The notes: generated by a model not told the origin, from the letters alone. Positions 1 through 7,859 are shown, numbered from the stretch's first letter. The stretch is DNA of 39,608 bases from an uncultured Caulobacter sp. (GCF_937900395.1 NZ_CALCDX010000099.1:1-39608), one strand, 5' to 3'. Made by a program: numbers and translations.

Positions 1-638
1 AGCGCGAGCATCAGGATCGGCTTCAGATGCGGAACTGCGGCATCCACCAGCGCCCGGGCCTGCTCATGGGTCAGGAAGACCTCGCGATGCTTGGCCTCTT
101 CCTGCCGATGCTCGCCATAGGACCAGTCGCCGACCTCGGCCTTCCAGACATCCTTGGCGCGTTTGCAGACCAGCCGAAGCGTGGCGAGATAGCGGTTCAC
201 CGTGGCCCCGCTCAGCGTCTCAGGGCGCCCCTGGGTGGCCTTGCGGGTCTGCATGGCCTGGACCCCTTCGTTGATCGCGCGGTCGTCCAGGGCGCTCAGG
301 AGCGTGTTGCGGCCCAGGGCCTGGAGCAGAACCTTCATGTGGTAGCGCTGCCCGGTCTGCCCGTGCGCGGTCTTGCTAGCCTTTTCCGTCCAGAACCGGA
401 CAAAGGCATCGTTGAGGGTCATTTCCAGCTTGGGTTTCTCGCCCAGCTTGATCTCGCGCCAGACCTCCTCATAGCGCTTCTGCGCCAGGGCGGCGGCGGC
501 TACCTTGTCCGAAGTCCCGCTGCTTTCTCGAACTCGATGACCGTCGATCGTGAATGCGATCTGGAAATGGTCCGAGCCGGGGCGCCGCGTGAGATAGGCT
601 TCCCCTGGGATCGGCTGCTGCTTGCGTTTTCCGGCCAT
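1..638 (-). CDS. Tyrosine recombinase (phage-type integrase), N-terminal part, cut by window start
   Basis: The minus-strand frame is open from an ATG at 638 to the window edge (212 whole codons, no stop). It begins MAGKRKQQPIPGEAYLTRRP, continues with a basic arm-binding-like segment and then a helical core-binding (SAM-like) domain with the run LSGATVNRYLATLRLVCKRA. It ends just after REVFLTHEQARALVDAA, which is where the catalytic domain of the family normally starts. The catalytic Arg, His-x-x-Arg and Tyr would therefore lie outside the window and cannot be checked. A strong Shine-Dalgarno (AGGAGG, about 8 nt upstream) supports this start. The HTH gene upstream on the same strand overlaps it by 139 bp in another frame, the arrangement of a xis-int pair. 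Family knowledge says it catalyses site-specific integration and excision of a genomic island or prophage. I infer that the element extends leftward beyond the window. Confidence 0.88.
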   Translation of the reverse strand, partial: MAGKRKQQPIPGEAYLTRRPGSDHFQIAFTIDGHRVRESSGTSDKVAAAALAQKRYEEVWREIKLGEKPKLEMTLNDAFVRFWTEKASKTAHGQTGQRYHMKVLLQALGRNTLLSALDDRAINEGVQAMQTRKATQGRPETLSGATVNRYLATLRLVCKRAKDVWKAEVGDWSYGEHRQEEAKHREVFLTHEQARALVDAAVPHLKPILMLA

Positions 639-814
639 GCTGTCCTCCTCTGCTCGGCCAGCCATTCCTGCAGCATCGCTCGCGTGTAGCGCTTGCCGCC
701 GCCCGGCGTGGGGATCGCTGGCACTTTCCACACGCGCAGGGTCTTCACGTCGACATTGAGGATCGCCGCAGCCTCCACAGCGGTCAGGAGGCGCAGGTCA
801 TCAGCGTCGCTCAT
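500..814 (-). CDS. Excisionase-like helix-turn-helix DNA-binding protein
   Basis: A 104-residue protein whose first 60 residues form a MerR/excisionase-type winged helix: LLTAVEAAAILNVDVKTLRV followed by GGGKRYTRAMLQEWLAEQ. This fold binds DNA next to attachment sites and directs excision, or serves as a small regulator. After about residue 60 the sequence becomes Ser/Arg-rich and is simply the alternative frame of the integrase N-terminus, so the functional part is probably the first 60 residues. Its ATG overlaps the stop of the upstream chimeric kinase frame (ATGA), suggesting translational coupling. Its 3' half contains the integrase ribosome-binding site. DNA-binding function is well supported by the motif; the excisionase role is inferred from its position directly before an integrase. 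Confidence 0.75.
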   Translation of the reverse strand: MSDADDLRLLTAVEAAAILNVDVKTLRVWKVPAIPTPGGGKRYTRAMLQEWLAEQRRTAWPENASSSRSQGKPISRGAPARTISRSHSRSTVIEFEKAAGLRTR

Positions 815-2178
815 GTCATTGCCTCGGCTTCGCGATCGGCGGCCTCCTGGGCCTCGGCGGCTTCGGTGGCGCGCTCTTCCGCCGTGCGGCCGTCGGTAAA
901 CACCAGCAGCATGTAACGACTGCGATTGAGCGCCGCGGTAGGTACGGCACGCACGATGGCGAACGGCTGGCCGGAGTCGTGAATCACCTCGTTGACCGTG
1001 GCCACCGGGTCGAACTCGACGATTTCCAGCTCCATGCGGCCGGCCTCAAGCTTCGAGAAGTCCAGGAGGTCGTTGATGATCTCGACCAGCGAGCGGCCGG
1101 CGCGATTGATCAGGTCGAGGCGTCGGCGGCTGTCGGGCGAAAGGCCGGGGTCGCCGGCCACGAGGTCGGCGAAGCCCAGGATGCTGTTCAGCGGCGTGCG
1201 GATCTCGTGGCTGATGGTCGCCAGGAATTCCGACTTGGCCTTGTTGGCGGCCTGGGCGCTGGCTTGGGCGTCGCGGGCGGCGTCGCGGCCTCGCGTCAAC
1301 AGCGCCTGCAGGCGCTTTTGCCGTTCCAGGATCATGGCGGCGGTGAGGCAGACGGCGAACAGCATGAGGTGGAAGATCACGGTGTGGCGCAAGGGGCTCA
1401 GCGCCGCGTGACGGTCGATGCCGACGCTATGCAGGACCGCGGGGATCGAGGCGGCCAAGGAGGCGATGACCAGGATCGCCGCCGCGCGCGGCCCGCCTCG
1501 GAACACGGCCAGCATGGCGGGGGCGAACAGCAGGGCCTGCAAGCCAGGATCCCAGGTGAAGATCGCCACGGCGCTGACGACCACAAGGGCCGTCAGCATG
1601 GCGATCTGCCAGGCCGACGCCGGGAACATCGGCTTGTGACGGCGGTCCATCAGCATGATGGTGGTCGGCATCGCCAGGAACAGTCCCAGCACGTTCGGCG
1701 GAATCCAGTCGGCCCAGCCGCTCCACATGGGCTTGCCGCGAGAAAGCGCCAGACTGACGGTGGTGATGGTGGAGAACACGACAACCAGCACCGCGGCCGC
1801 GGCGGTCAGGCGGGCTAGGCCCCATGGACTGCGCATTTGGGTGGTCAGGCCCAGACGCTCCAGGCTCCAGGCGATAAGGACGTTCTGGATAAGGTCCTGC
1901 GGCACCACCAGCACGATGAAGGACAGGCGCACGCCGGCGATCAGCTCGATGGCGACATGAGTGACGCCGGCCAGCGCCAGCATGATCCATCGCGCCTTGC
2001 CCTTCAGGGTCAGCAGGCCCGCGATGACCACGGCGTTGGCCGTCCAGATCGACGGCAGGTTGTGGGTCGCTCCAGCCAGGAACAGGCTAAAGACGATGGA
2101 CCCCCCGAAGGCCGCCAAGAGGCCGGCGATCCGCACAGTCTGGTCGTCGCGCGACGGAATTCGGATAGCCGCGATCAA
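811..2178 (-). pseudogene. Membrane histidine kinase (MASE1-like sensor) truncated by element insertion; chimeric C-terminus
   Basis: The frame encodes about eight membrane segments resembling a MASE1 sensor (for example PPNVLGLFLAMPTTIMLMD), a short coiled linker, then a HisKA dimerisation domain with the phosphoacceptor motif ISHEIRTPLN (His about residue 324 of 455). It proceeds to FSKLEAGRMELE and VATVNEVI and then stops resembling a kinase: the N, G1, F and G2 boxes of the HATPase_c domain are missing. The last 56 residues (from about 981 down to the stop) are Ala/Glu-rich and unrelated. Without the ATPase domain it cannot autophosphorylate in the usual way, so I call it broken, although the frame is intact. 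The best start is TTG at 2178, preceded by GGGGAG; longer in-frame starts would run into the dihydrofolate reductase gene. The kinase body is host sequence and the tail is probably element sequence. Confidence 0.72.
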
Positions 2179-2251
2179 GATTAGCTCCCCTACCCTGGGT
2201 GGGTATCGCAGGTCGTCGTTGCGATCGGGTTTACAGTCTAGGCGTGTTCCG

Positions 2252-2767
2252 TCAGAGGCGCTCCAAGACCCGGAACACGAACGCGTGGTCGTCGCCGTCG
2301 CCGGCGGCGTGCGTCTCGCGGCGGACCTCGGTCCAGGCGTTTTCGTCAAAGACGGGGAAATGCACATCGCCGTCGACCTGGGCGTCGACCTCGGTGAGAT
2401 AGAGCCGCCTGGCCTTGGGCAGGGCCAGCTCGAACAGGGCGCGGCCGCCGATCACGCAGACCTCGTCGACCCCATCGTCGGCGGCCTGCTCCCTGGCGAT
2501 CTGGACGGCTTCCGACCAGGTCTCGCAGGCGATCGCGCCCTCGGCCTCGAAGCTCTGGTCGCGGGTCAGGACGACGTTCATGCGGCCGGGCAGGGGCTTG
2601 CGGGGCAGGCTGTCCCAAGTCTTGCGGCCCATGATGATCGGCTTGCCCAGGGTGTTGGCCTTGAACAGGGCCAGATCCGATTTCAGTCGCCAGGGCAGGT
2701 CGCCGTCGCGACCGATCACCCCGTTGGCGGCGCGGGCGACGACAAGGGCGAGGGTGGGCAGGGTCAT
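2252..2767 (-). CDS. folA: Dihydrofolate reductase
   Basis: A 171-residue protein of usual length for chromosomal DHFR. It begins LALVVARAANGVIGRDGDLP, contains the substrate-binding segment PWRLKSDLALFK, the NADPH-site run IIMGRKTWDSLP and LPGRMNVVLTR, and later VCVIGGRALFE and YLTEVDAQVDGDVHFP, all in family order. It reduces 7,8-dihydrofolate to tetrahydrofolate with NADPH in the cytoplasm, regenerating the cofactor oxidised by thymidylate synthase, whose gene lies 1.5 kb away on the same strand. Divergent from the oxidoreductase at 2869 with 101 bp between starts. The truncated kinase gene follows about 70 bp downstream. Recognition of the family is secure. Confidence 0.96.
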   Translation of the reverse strand: MTLPTLALVVARAANGVIGRDGDLPWRLKSDLALFKANTLGKPIIMGRKTWDSLPRKPLPGRMNVVLTRDQSFEAEGAIACETWSEAVQIAREQAADDGVDEVCVIGGRALFELALPKARRLYLTEVDAQVDGDVHFPVFDENAWTEVRRETHAAGDGDDHAFVFRVLERL

Positions 2768-2868
2768 GGGCCATGATTAGCGGGCGCCGGCCTGGCGCGC
2801 CATGGCTTGATCGAAATCTGAACGTTGATCACTCTCGTTCCCAACGAACGAAGATCGGGGAGGGCGCG

Positions 2869-3891
2869 ATGTCGGCGACGGCGTTCGAGATGCACATGGC
2901 CCGGACAGGCGGGGTTGAGGTCCTGCGCGGGCGCGAGGTCGAACTGCCGGCGCCGGGCCCCGGCGAGGCCCGCGTGGCGATCGAGGCCGCGGGCGTGGCC
3001 TTCGCCGACATCGTCATGCGCACCGGCCTCTATCCGGGCGTGAAGGCGCCGGTGACTCCGGGCTACGACTTCGTAGGCCGGATCGAGGCGCTGGGGCCGG
3101 GCGTCGAGGGCGTCCAGGTCGGCCAGCGCGTGGCGGCCCTGACGGTCACAGGCTCATACGCCACGCGCCGCAATGTCGAGGCCCGCTGGCTTGTCGCCGC
3201 GCCCGAGGACGCGCCGGCCGAGGCCCTGGTCGCGGGCGTGCTGAACGGCCTGACCGCCTGGCAAATGTTCGACCGCGTCGCCGGCTCCGTGGCCGGCGAG
3301 TGGGTGTTGGTCCACGGCGCGGCGGGCGGTGTGGGCGGCCTGCTGCTCGACCTGGCGCTCCTGGCCGGCGTGAAGGCGGTGGGCGCGGCCTCGGCGGGCA
3401 AGCGGGCCGAGGTCGAGGCCAAGGGCGGCGTGCATGTGGACTATCGCGCCGAGGCCGTCGCCGAACGGGCGGTGGAGATCTCCGGCGGCGGCGTGGTCGC
3501 GGCCTTCGACCATGTCGGAGGGCCGCATCTGAAGGCGGCGTCGCTGGCCGCCCTGCGCGATGGCGGGACGGCGGTGCTCTATGGCGGCTACGACGCGACC
3601 AAGGGCGGCAAGGCGCGGCCGGGGGCGATGCTGAAGATGCTGCTGGCCGATCGGCTGTCGGCCCTGAAGCTGTTCAGCGAAAGCCGCGGCGTCGTCGGCT
3701 ACAACGTCACGTCATGGCGCAACGCCCGGCCGGCGGCGTATCGCCAGGACCTCGCCCAGGTGCTGAACCTGATCGGGCAGGGCGCGATCCAGCCGACGAT
3801 CGCCAAGGTCCTGCCGCTGGCCGAAGCCGGCGAGGCTCAGACGCTGCTGCAGTCCGCGAAACTGGCGGGGAAGATCGTGTTGAGGCCTTAG
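2869..3891 (+). CDS. Zinc-independent MDR family oxidoreductase (quinone reductase-like)
   Basis: A 340-residue medium-chain dehydrogenase/reductase. The N-terminal GroES-like half has GEARVAIEAAGVAFADIVMR and TPGYDFVGRIEALGPGVEGV. The Rossmann half has the nucleotide motif VLVHGAAGGVGGLLLDLALL at about residues 145-164. The Cys/His ligands for structural and catalytic zinc are absent, which points to the NADPH:quinone oxidoreductase/synaptic vesicle VAT-1-like branch. The substrate cannot be told from sequence. The ATG at 2869 is preceded by GGGGAGGG; a longer in-frame start at 2773 has no ribosome-binding site and encodes unrelated residues. It lies inside the dfrA-thyA group on the opposite strand and its stop overlaps the stop of the thioesterase gene by 4 bp, so the two are convergent. 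Confidence 0.88.
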   Translation: MSATAFEMHMARTGGVEVLRGREVELPAPGPGEARVAIEAAGVAFADIVMRTGLYPGVKAPVTPGYDFVGRIEALGPGVEGVQVGQRVAALTVTGSYATRRNVEARWLVAAPEDAPAEALVAGVLNGLTAWQMFDRVAGSVAGEWVLVHGAAGGVGGLLLDLALLAGVKAVGAASAGKRAEVEAKGGVHVDYRAEAVAERAVEISGGGVVAAFDHVGGPHLKAASLAALRDGGTAVLYGGYDATKGGKARPGAMLKMLLADRLSALKLFSESRGVVGYNVTSWRNARPAAYRQDLAQVLNLIGQGAIQPTIAKVLPLAEAGEAQTLLQSAKLAGKIVLRP

Positions 3892-4319
3892 GAGACGCCG
3901 AAAGGCGTGATGATCTGCTGGGCGCTAGCCCGCGCGATCAGTTCGCCGTCGGGCCGGAAGAAGTCGGCCTCGACGTGGATGATCGACTTCGTTTGGGCCA
4001 CGACGCGGCCTTCCAGGCGCAGCGGCTCAGCCTTGCCGACACGGATGAAGTCGATCTTCAGATTGCTGGTGCGGAAGGCGGCGTCGGCCGGCGCGGCGGT
4101 CATGGCGGCGAAGGCCAGGATCTGGTCGGCGAGGGCGGCGAGATAGCCGCCGAACATTGAGCCATCGCCGTTGAGCAGCTCCGGCGAGGGCTGCCAGGTC
4201 TTCCTGGCCCAGCCCGGCCCCCAGGCGTCCAGCGCGCCCAGCTTCAGGGTCTGGACGACGGGCGGCAGGATCGCGTCGCCCGAGGCGAGTTGATCCAGCC
4301 GATCCGTCGCCCAGGTCAA
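3888..4319 (-). CDS. Hotdog-fold thioesterase (PaaI/YbgC-like)
   Basis: About 143 residues with the hotdog-fold pattern: LLNGDGSMFGGYLAALADQI (the central helix preceded by the small-residue turn), FRTSNLKIDFIRVGKAEPLR and LRLEGRVVAQTKSIIHVEAD, ending in LIARASAQQII. Family members hydrolyse acyl-CoA thioesters in the cytoplasm; the acyl chain is unknown. The best start is TTG at 4319, which overlaps the thyA stop as TTGA, so the gene is probably translationally coupled to thyA and part of its operon. No ATG lies early enough to give the complete domain. Convergent with the oxidoreductase gene. Confidence 0.78.
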   Translation of the reverse strand: MTWATDRLDQLASGDAILPPVVQTLKLGALDAWGPGWARKTWQPSPELLNGDGSMFGGYLAALADQILAFAAMTAAPADAAFRTSNLKIDFIRVGKAEPLRLEGRVVAQTKSIIHVEADFFRPDGELIARASAQQIITPFGVS

Positions 4320-5155
4320 ACAGAGACCTCGGCCTTGATGTGCGGGTGGGCCTGGTAGCCCTCGAGCTTGAAGTCCTCGTACTCGAACCCGAACAGGTCG
4401 CGCTTGTCGGCGATCGTCATGGTCGGGAAGTCGAAGGGCTCGCGGGTCAGCTGCTCGCGGGCCTGGTCGAGGTGGTTCAGGTAGAGGTGCGCGTCGCCGA
4501 AGGTGTGGACGAACTCGCCCGGCTGCAGGCCCACGACCTTGGCGACCATCAGGGTCAGCAGGGCGTAGGACGCGATGTTGAACGGCACCCCTAGGAACAC
4601 GTCGGCGCTGCGCTGATAGAGCTGGCAGCTGAGCTTGCCGTCGGCCACGAAGAACTGGAACAGGCAGTGGCAGGGCGGCAGGGCCATGTCGTCGACGTCG
4701 GCCGGGTTCCAGGCCGAGACGATGTGGCGACGGCTGCTGGGATTGGTCTTCAGATTCTCGACGAGATTGCTGATCTGGTCGATGACGCGGCCGTCCGGAG
4801 CGGCCCACGAGCGCCACTGCTTGCCGTAGACGGGGCCAAGGTCGCCGTTCTCGTCGGCCCACTCGTCCCAGATGCGCACCCCATTGTCCTTGAGATAGGC
4901 GATGTTGGTGTCGCCCTTCAGGAACCACAGCAGCTCGATGATGATGGAGCGCAGGTGCAGCTTCTTGGTCGTCAGGACCGGGAAGCCCTTGGAAAGATCA
5001 AAGCGGATCTGCCGGCCAAAGACGCCGAGCGTGCCCGTGCCGGTGCGGTCGCCGCGCTGGACGCCGTTCTCCAGGATGTCGGCCAGCAGGGCCAGATACT
5101 GCCGCTCGGGATGGTCGGCAGCGGCTTTCGGGGCGTCGAGGACGGCGGTGGTCAT
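4316..5155 (-). CDS. thyA: Thymidylate synthase
   Basis: A 279-residue protein slightly longer than the 264-residue enterobacterial enzyme because of its N-terminal 20 residues. It contains RTGTGTLGVFGRQIRFDLSK (folate and phosphate site), the catalytic cysteine in ALPPCHCLFQFFV, YQRSADVFLGVPFNIASYAL (dUMP site) and GDAHLYLNHLDQAREQL. It methylates dUMP to dTMP using 5,10-methylene-tetrahydrofolate, giving dihydrofolate that the nearby DHFR recycles. The gene heads a likely operon with the overlapping thioesterase gene. Its promoter should lie in 5156-5250, which it shares with a dispersed palindromic repeat. Confidence 0.97.
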   Translation of the reverse strand: MTTAVLDAPKAAADHPERQYLALLADILENGVQRGDRTGTGTLGVFGRQIRFDLSKGFPVLTTKKLHLRSIIIELLWFLKGDTNIAYLKDNGVRIWDEWADENGDLGPVYGKQWRSWAAPDGRVIDQISNLVENLKTNPSSRRHIVSAWNPADVDDMALPPCHCLFQFFVADGKLSCQLYQRSADVFLGVPFNIASYALLTLMVAKVVGLQPGEFVHTFGDAHLYLNHLDQAREQLTREPFDFPTMTIADKRDLFGFEYEDFKLEGYQAHPHIKAEVSV

Positions 5156-5254
5156 GGCCTCACTCCGCAGGCAGACCTAAACCCTAACACTATCCATAGC
5201 GATCGGGTGGAGCTTGAGCACAAATTCTTGTGGGTATCTTGTCCAAAATCAAAG

Positions 5255-5358
5255 TGTCATCCCGGCCACAGCGTAGCGGAGAGCCGGGACCCAGGGGCGG
5301 CCTCACCGCGTCTGGCCCCTGGGTCCCGGATAGCCTCTGCGAGGCTTCCGGGATGACA
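5255..5358. repeat. Dispersed palindromic repeat, about 104 bp (type A)
   Basis: Outer arms TGTCATCCCGG (5255-5265) and CCGGGATGACA (5348-5358) are perfect inverse complements. Inside them CCGGGACCCAGGGGC (5284-5298) pairs perfectly with 5315-5329. A second copy of the same design lies at 35190-35291, so it is a dispersed family. The stretch 5156-5380 holds this element and the thyA promoter region and no gene. It could fold in RNA as a long hairpin and limit read-through between thyA and the gene at 5381, but no T-run marks it as a classical terminator. Confidence 0.85.
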
Positions 5359-5380
5359 AGATTTGGGACCAGGAAGGGCC

Positions 5381-6331
5381 CTACTTGCTCGGCGCGAGGC
5401 CGGTGTTCAGCACCCAGCCGACGTTGTCGTTCTCGTCGGCCACTTCCCACCACAGCTCCTGCTGCTTGCCGGTCGGATAGACGATGGCGCCGGCGGGCAG
5501 GGTGCGGATCAGCTTGCCGCCGGCGACGGGGGTCGCGCGCAGGGCGACGGGGCGCTGGGCGGTGAAGGTCTTGGCCGGCGCCGCGGCGGCGGCCGAACCG
5601 CCTTCCGACAGCAGACCCAGATCGCCGACCATCTTCGAATAGGCGTCGATGAACGACAGGGTGACGATGCGGCCGATGTCGGTGTCCTCGTAGCCGCCGC
5701 CGACCGCGCCGGCGAAGCCGAGGCCGCCGCCCGCGCCCCAGCCGATGTCGTTCTTCACCGCATAGCCTTCCGACACCGACATGGTCTCGGTCGTGCGGAC
5801 ATTGGTCAGCGACAGGACGGTGTTGGCTTCCAGCTTCTTGGTCTTGATGCCGCCGACCAGGCCGCCGACGCGACCGCCGATCAGGCCGCCGATGGCGCCG
5901 GCCACCGCGCCGCCGCCGACATTGCTGTTGCTGCCCTGGACCTCGGCGACCAGCACGTAGTCGGCCGCCTTGACCTGGCCCTGGCCGACGTTCGAGCCGC
6001 GCTGCAGGCCGAGGTTGCCGCCGATCTCGCGCTCCTTCTGGGCCGCGCCCAGGCCCGCGCCCCGGTCGACCAGGTTGAAGCAGCCCGAGCGTTGGACGAT
6101 GGCGCGCAGCACCTTCTGCGGCGAGGCGAGGTTGTACTGGGTCCAGCCGCTGGAATCGTCTCCGTCGACGATCGACAGCGTGCCCAGCTTGCGCGTGCAG
6201 CGCGGGACTTCGCCGGACGCCTGGGTCTGCAGCTGCTGGCCCTTGCTGGCCTTGGCCTGGGCGAAGCCGGTGGCGGGCGTGATGGCGGAAAGCGCCAGGC
6301 CGACGACCAGCGCGCTGCGGAAGGCTTTCAT
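5381..6331 (-). CDS. Exported CsgG-like protein with glycine-zipper segment and C-terminal SH3-like domain
   Basis: A 316-residue exported protein. The signal peptide is MKAFRSALVVGLALSAITPA followed by TGFA; there is no lipobox. The middle (about 50-220) resembles the CsgG/curli-assembly family: VLRAIVQRSGCFNLVDR, ADYVLVAEV and IGRIVTLSFIDAYSKMVGD. It carries an inserted glycine zipper (GGGAVAGAIGGLIGGRVGGL) and a second Gly-rich run. The C-terminal 75 residues look like a bacterial SH3 domain (VALRATPVAGGKLIRTLPAG, then WWEVADENDNVGWVLNTG). I infer an envelope role, perhaps secretion or cell-wall binding. The chosen ATG (6331) is the one that starts the signal peptide; an upstream in-frame ATG at 6352 adds seven non-signal residues. 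Confidence 0.72.
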   Translation of the reverse strand: MKAFRSALVVGLALSAITPATGFAQAKASKGQQLQTQASGEVPRCTRKLGTLSIVDGDDSSGWTQYNLASPQKVLRAIVQRSGCFNLVDRGAGLGAAQKEREIGGNLGLQRGSNVGQGQVKAADYVLVAEVQGSNSNVGGGAVAGAIGGLIGGRVGGLVGGIKTKKLEANTVLSLTNVRTTETMSVSEGYAVKNDIGWGAGGGLGFAGAVGGGYEDTDIGRIVTLSFIDAYSKMVGDLGLLSEGGSAAAAAPAKTFTAQRPVALRATPVAGGKLIRTLPAGAIVYPTGKQQELWWEVADENDNVGWVLNTGLAPSK

Positions 6332-6406
6332 ATCTTGGCATTCCCCGAACAAATGAGCGGACGCACTCGTACAGGCGAAACTTTACAAAGCAAAGTTACG
6401 GCCGCG

Positions 6407-6967
6407 TCACCCGGCGAAGCCGCCTTCATCCAGGAACTCCTGCTCGGCCGCCGTCGTCTCGCGGCCCAGGCCTCCGTTTCGGTGCGGGAAACGCCCGAAC
6501 CTGGCGATGATGTCGCGGTGCATGAGCGCCCACTTCATCGACTCCTCGTCGCCGGTGTCGGCTTGCAGGCCGGCGAACAGCTGGACGCTGAACTCCTGGT
6601 CGACCAGCGACTCGGAGTGTTCGAACGGCAGGTAGAAGAACGGTCTGAGCGTATGCTCGATCGCTGGATCGTGGTCGTGGCCGGCGGCGATGGCGGCGCG
6701 GGCGAACATGCGCGCCAGCGGGTCGGTCGCGAAGGCGTGCGGCGTGCCACGGAACATGTTGCGGGGGAACTGGTCCAGCAGGATCAGCAGGGCCAGCGCG
6801 CCCTCGGCCGTGTCGGCCCAGGCGTCGTAGCGGCGCATCGAGGCCCGGTAGTGGGTCTGCTCGAACTTCAGCGCGATGGCGGAGTCGAAGGCCGCGTCCT
6901 TGGCGAACCATTTGGCCGGGCCGGCATGGCGCCAGAAGCTGACGATGTCGTTGGGATGCGCGGCCAT
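6407..6967 (-). CDS. DUF924 family protein
   Basis: A 186-residue cytoplasmic protein of the usual length for DUF924. Diagnostic pieces are IVSFWRHAGPAKWFAKDAAF at the N-terminus, LLILLDQFPRNMFRGTPHAF in the middle, and FFYLPFEHSESLVDQE followed by a helical C-terminus. The family is all-helical and TPR-like with no established activity. The ATG at 6967 is preceded by GGAG at proper spacing; in-frame starts at 6985 and 7027 lack a site. It is divergent from the gene at 7071 with about 100 bp between starts. Confidence 0.85.
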   Translation of the reverse strand: MAAHPNDIVSFWRHAGPAKWFAKDAAFDSAIALKFEQTHYRASMRRYDAWADTAEGALALLILLDQFPRNMFRGTPHAFATDPLARMFARAAIAAGHDHDPAIEHTLRPFFYLPFEHSESLVDQEFSVQLFAGLQADTGDEESMKWALMHRDIIARFGRFPHRNGGLGRETTAAEQEFLDEGGFAG

Positions 6968-7070
6968 CGTGTCTCCATCGTCCATGTTCAAGCTCGGTTC
7001 ATCGGGCGAGTCCGAGACTGCTATCAAGGGACAAGCCCGGGCCTGCCATCAAGGCCCTTCGGAGCAAGAG

Positions 7071-7859
7071 ATGAAACGTGTGATCACGACCGCCCTGGCG
7101 CTTTCGTTGCTGGCCGGCGCGGCCCAGGCCGGCGCGGCGGGGGCGGTGGTCGCTCAGCAGCAGCAACAGCAGCAGCGCGAACAGCAGCCGCGGGACGCTG
7201 GGCCGCGGCCAGATCGCGGCGGCGACCGAGGCGACCGCTGGGGAGATCGCGGACCGCGCCAGCCCGGCGGCGACAGTGGCTGGAACCGGGGCGATCGCCC
7301 GCAGCGGCCGCAAGGACAGCCTCAGCAGGCCCAGCCCGCGCGTCCGGACGGCGACCGAGACCGCAACCGCGGCGGCGACGATCGCCGGGGCGGCTGGGAC
7401 CGCAACGACAACAACCGCCCCGGCTGGCAGGACCGGGATCGCGATCACGACCGCGACGACCGTCGCTGGAACGACAATCGCGATCGTGACCGCAACGACT
7501 ACCGCTGGAACGACAACCGCAGCTGGGAGTGGAACGACCGCAGCCGCGACCGCTATCGGGATCGCGACCGTGGGCGGCCGCGCTACGACCGCTATACCTA
7601 TCGTCCGTTCTACTCCGCGCCGCAGCGCTATCGCGCGCCGGTCTATCGCTATCCGCGCGGCTGGTACGTGCGGACCTGGTCGTTCGGCGACTATCTGCCC
7701 GGCGGTTGGTACGGCAGTTCGTACTATCTCGACGCCTGGCGCTACGGCCTGCCGCAACCGCCGATCGGCTGCGAGTGGGTGCGGGTCGGCGACGACGCCA
7801 TTCTGGTCGATGTCTGGAGCGGTCAGGTCCTGAGCGTCTGGCGCGATCTCTTCTGGTGA
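7071..7859 (+). CDS. Secreted Arg/Asp-rich protein with C-terminal RcnB-like domain
   Basis: A 262-residue exported protein. It has the signal peptide MKRVITTALALSLLAGAAQA, then a Gln run (AQQQQQQQREQQ), then about 130 residues of low complexity in Arg, Asp, Asn and Trp with recurring DRDRD and RWNDNRD units. The last 80 residues are folded and Tyr/Trp-rich: RGWYVRTWSFGDYLPGGWYG and CEWVRVGDDAILVDVWSGQV. The C-terminus resembles the RcnB periplasmic family, in which E. coli RcnB is linked to nickel and cobalt homeostasis. Metal binding here is only a guess. ATG 7071 follows GGAGCAAGAG. A strong intrinsic terminator follows at 7880. The mixed-charge stretch is expected to be disordered. Confidence 0.8.
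   Translation: MKRVITTALALSLLAGAAQAGAAGAVVAQQQQQQQREQQPRDAGPRPDRGGDRGDRWGDRGPRQPGGDSGWNRGDRPQRPQGQPQQAQPARPDGDRDRNRGGDDRRGGWDRNDNNRPGWQDRDRDHDRDDRRWNDNRDRDRNDYRWNDNRSWEWNDRSRDRYRDRDRGRPRYDRYTYRPFYSAPQRYRAPVYRYPRGWYVRTWSFGDYLPGGWYGSSYYLDAWRYGLPQPPIGCEWVRVGDDAILVDVWSGQVLSVWRDLFW

Noticed and set aside
5363..7489. A 708-codon plus-strand open frame
   Set aside because: It crosses the complements of three real genes and has Arg/Ala-rich shadow composition.
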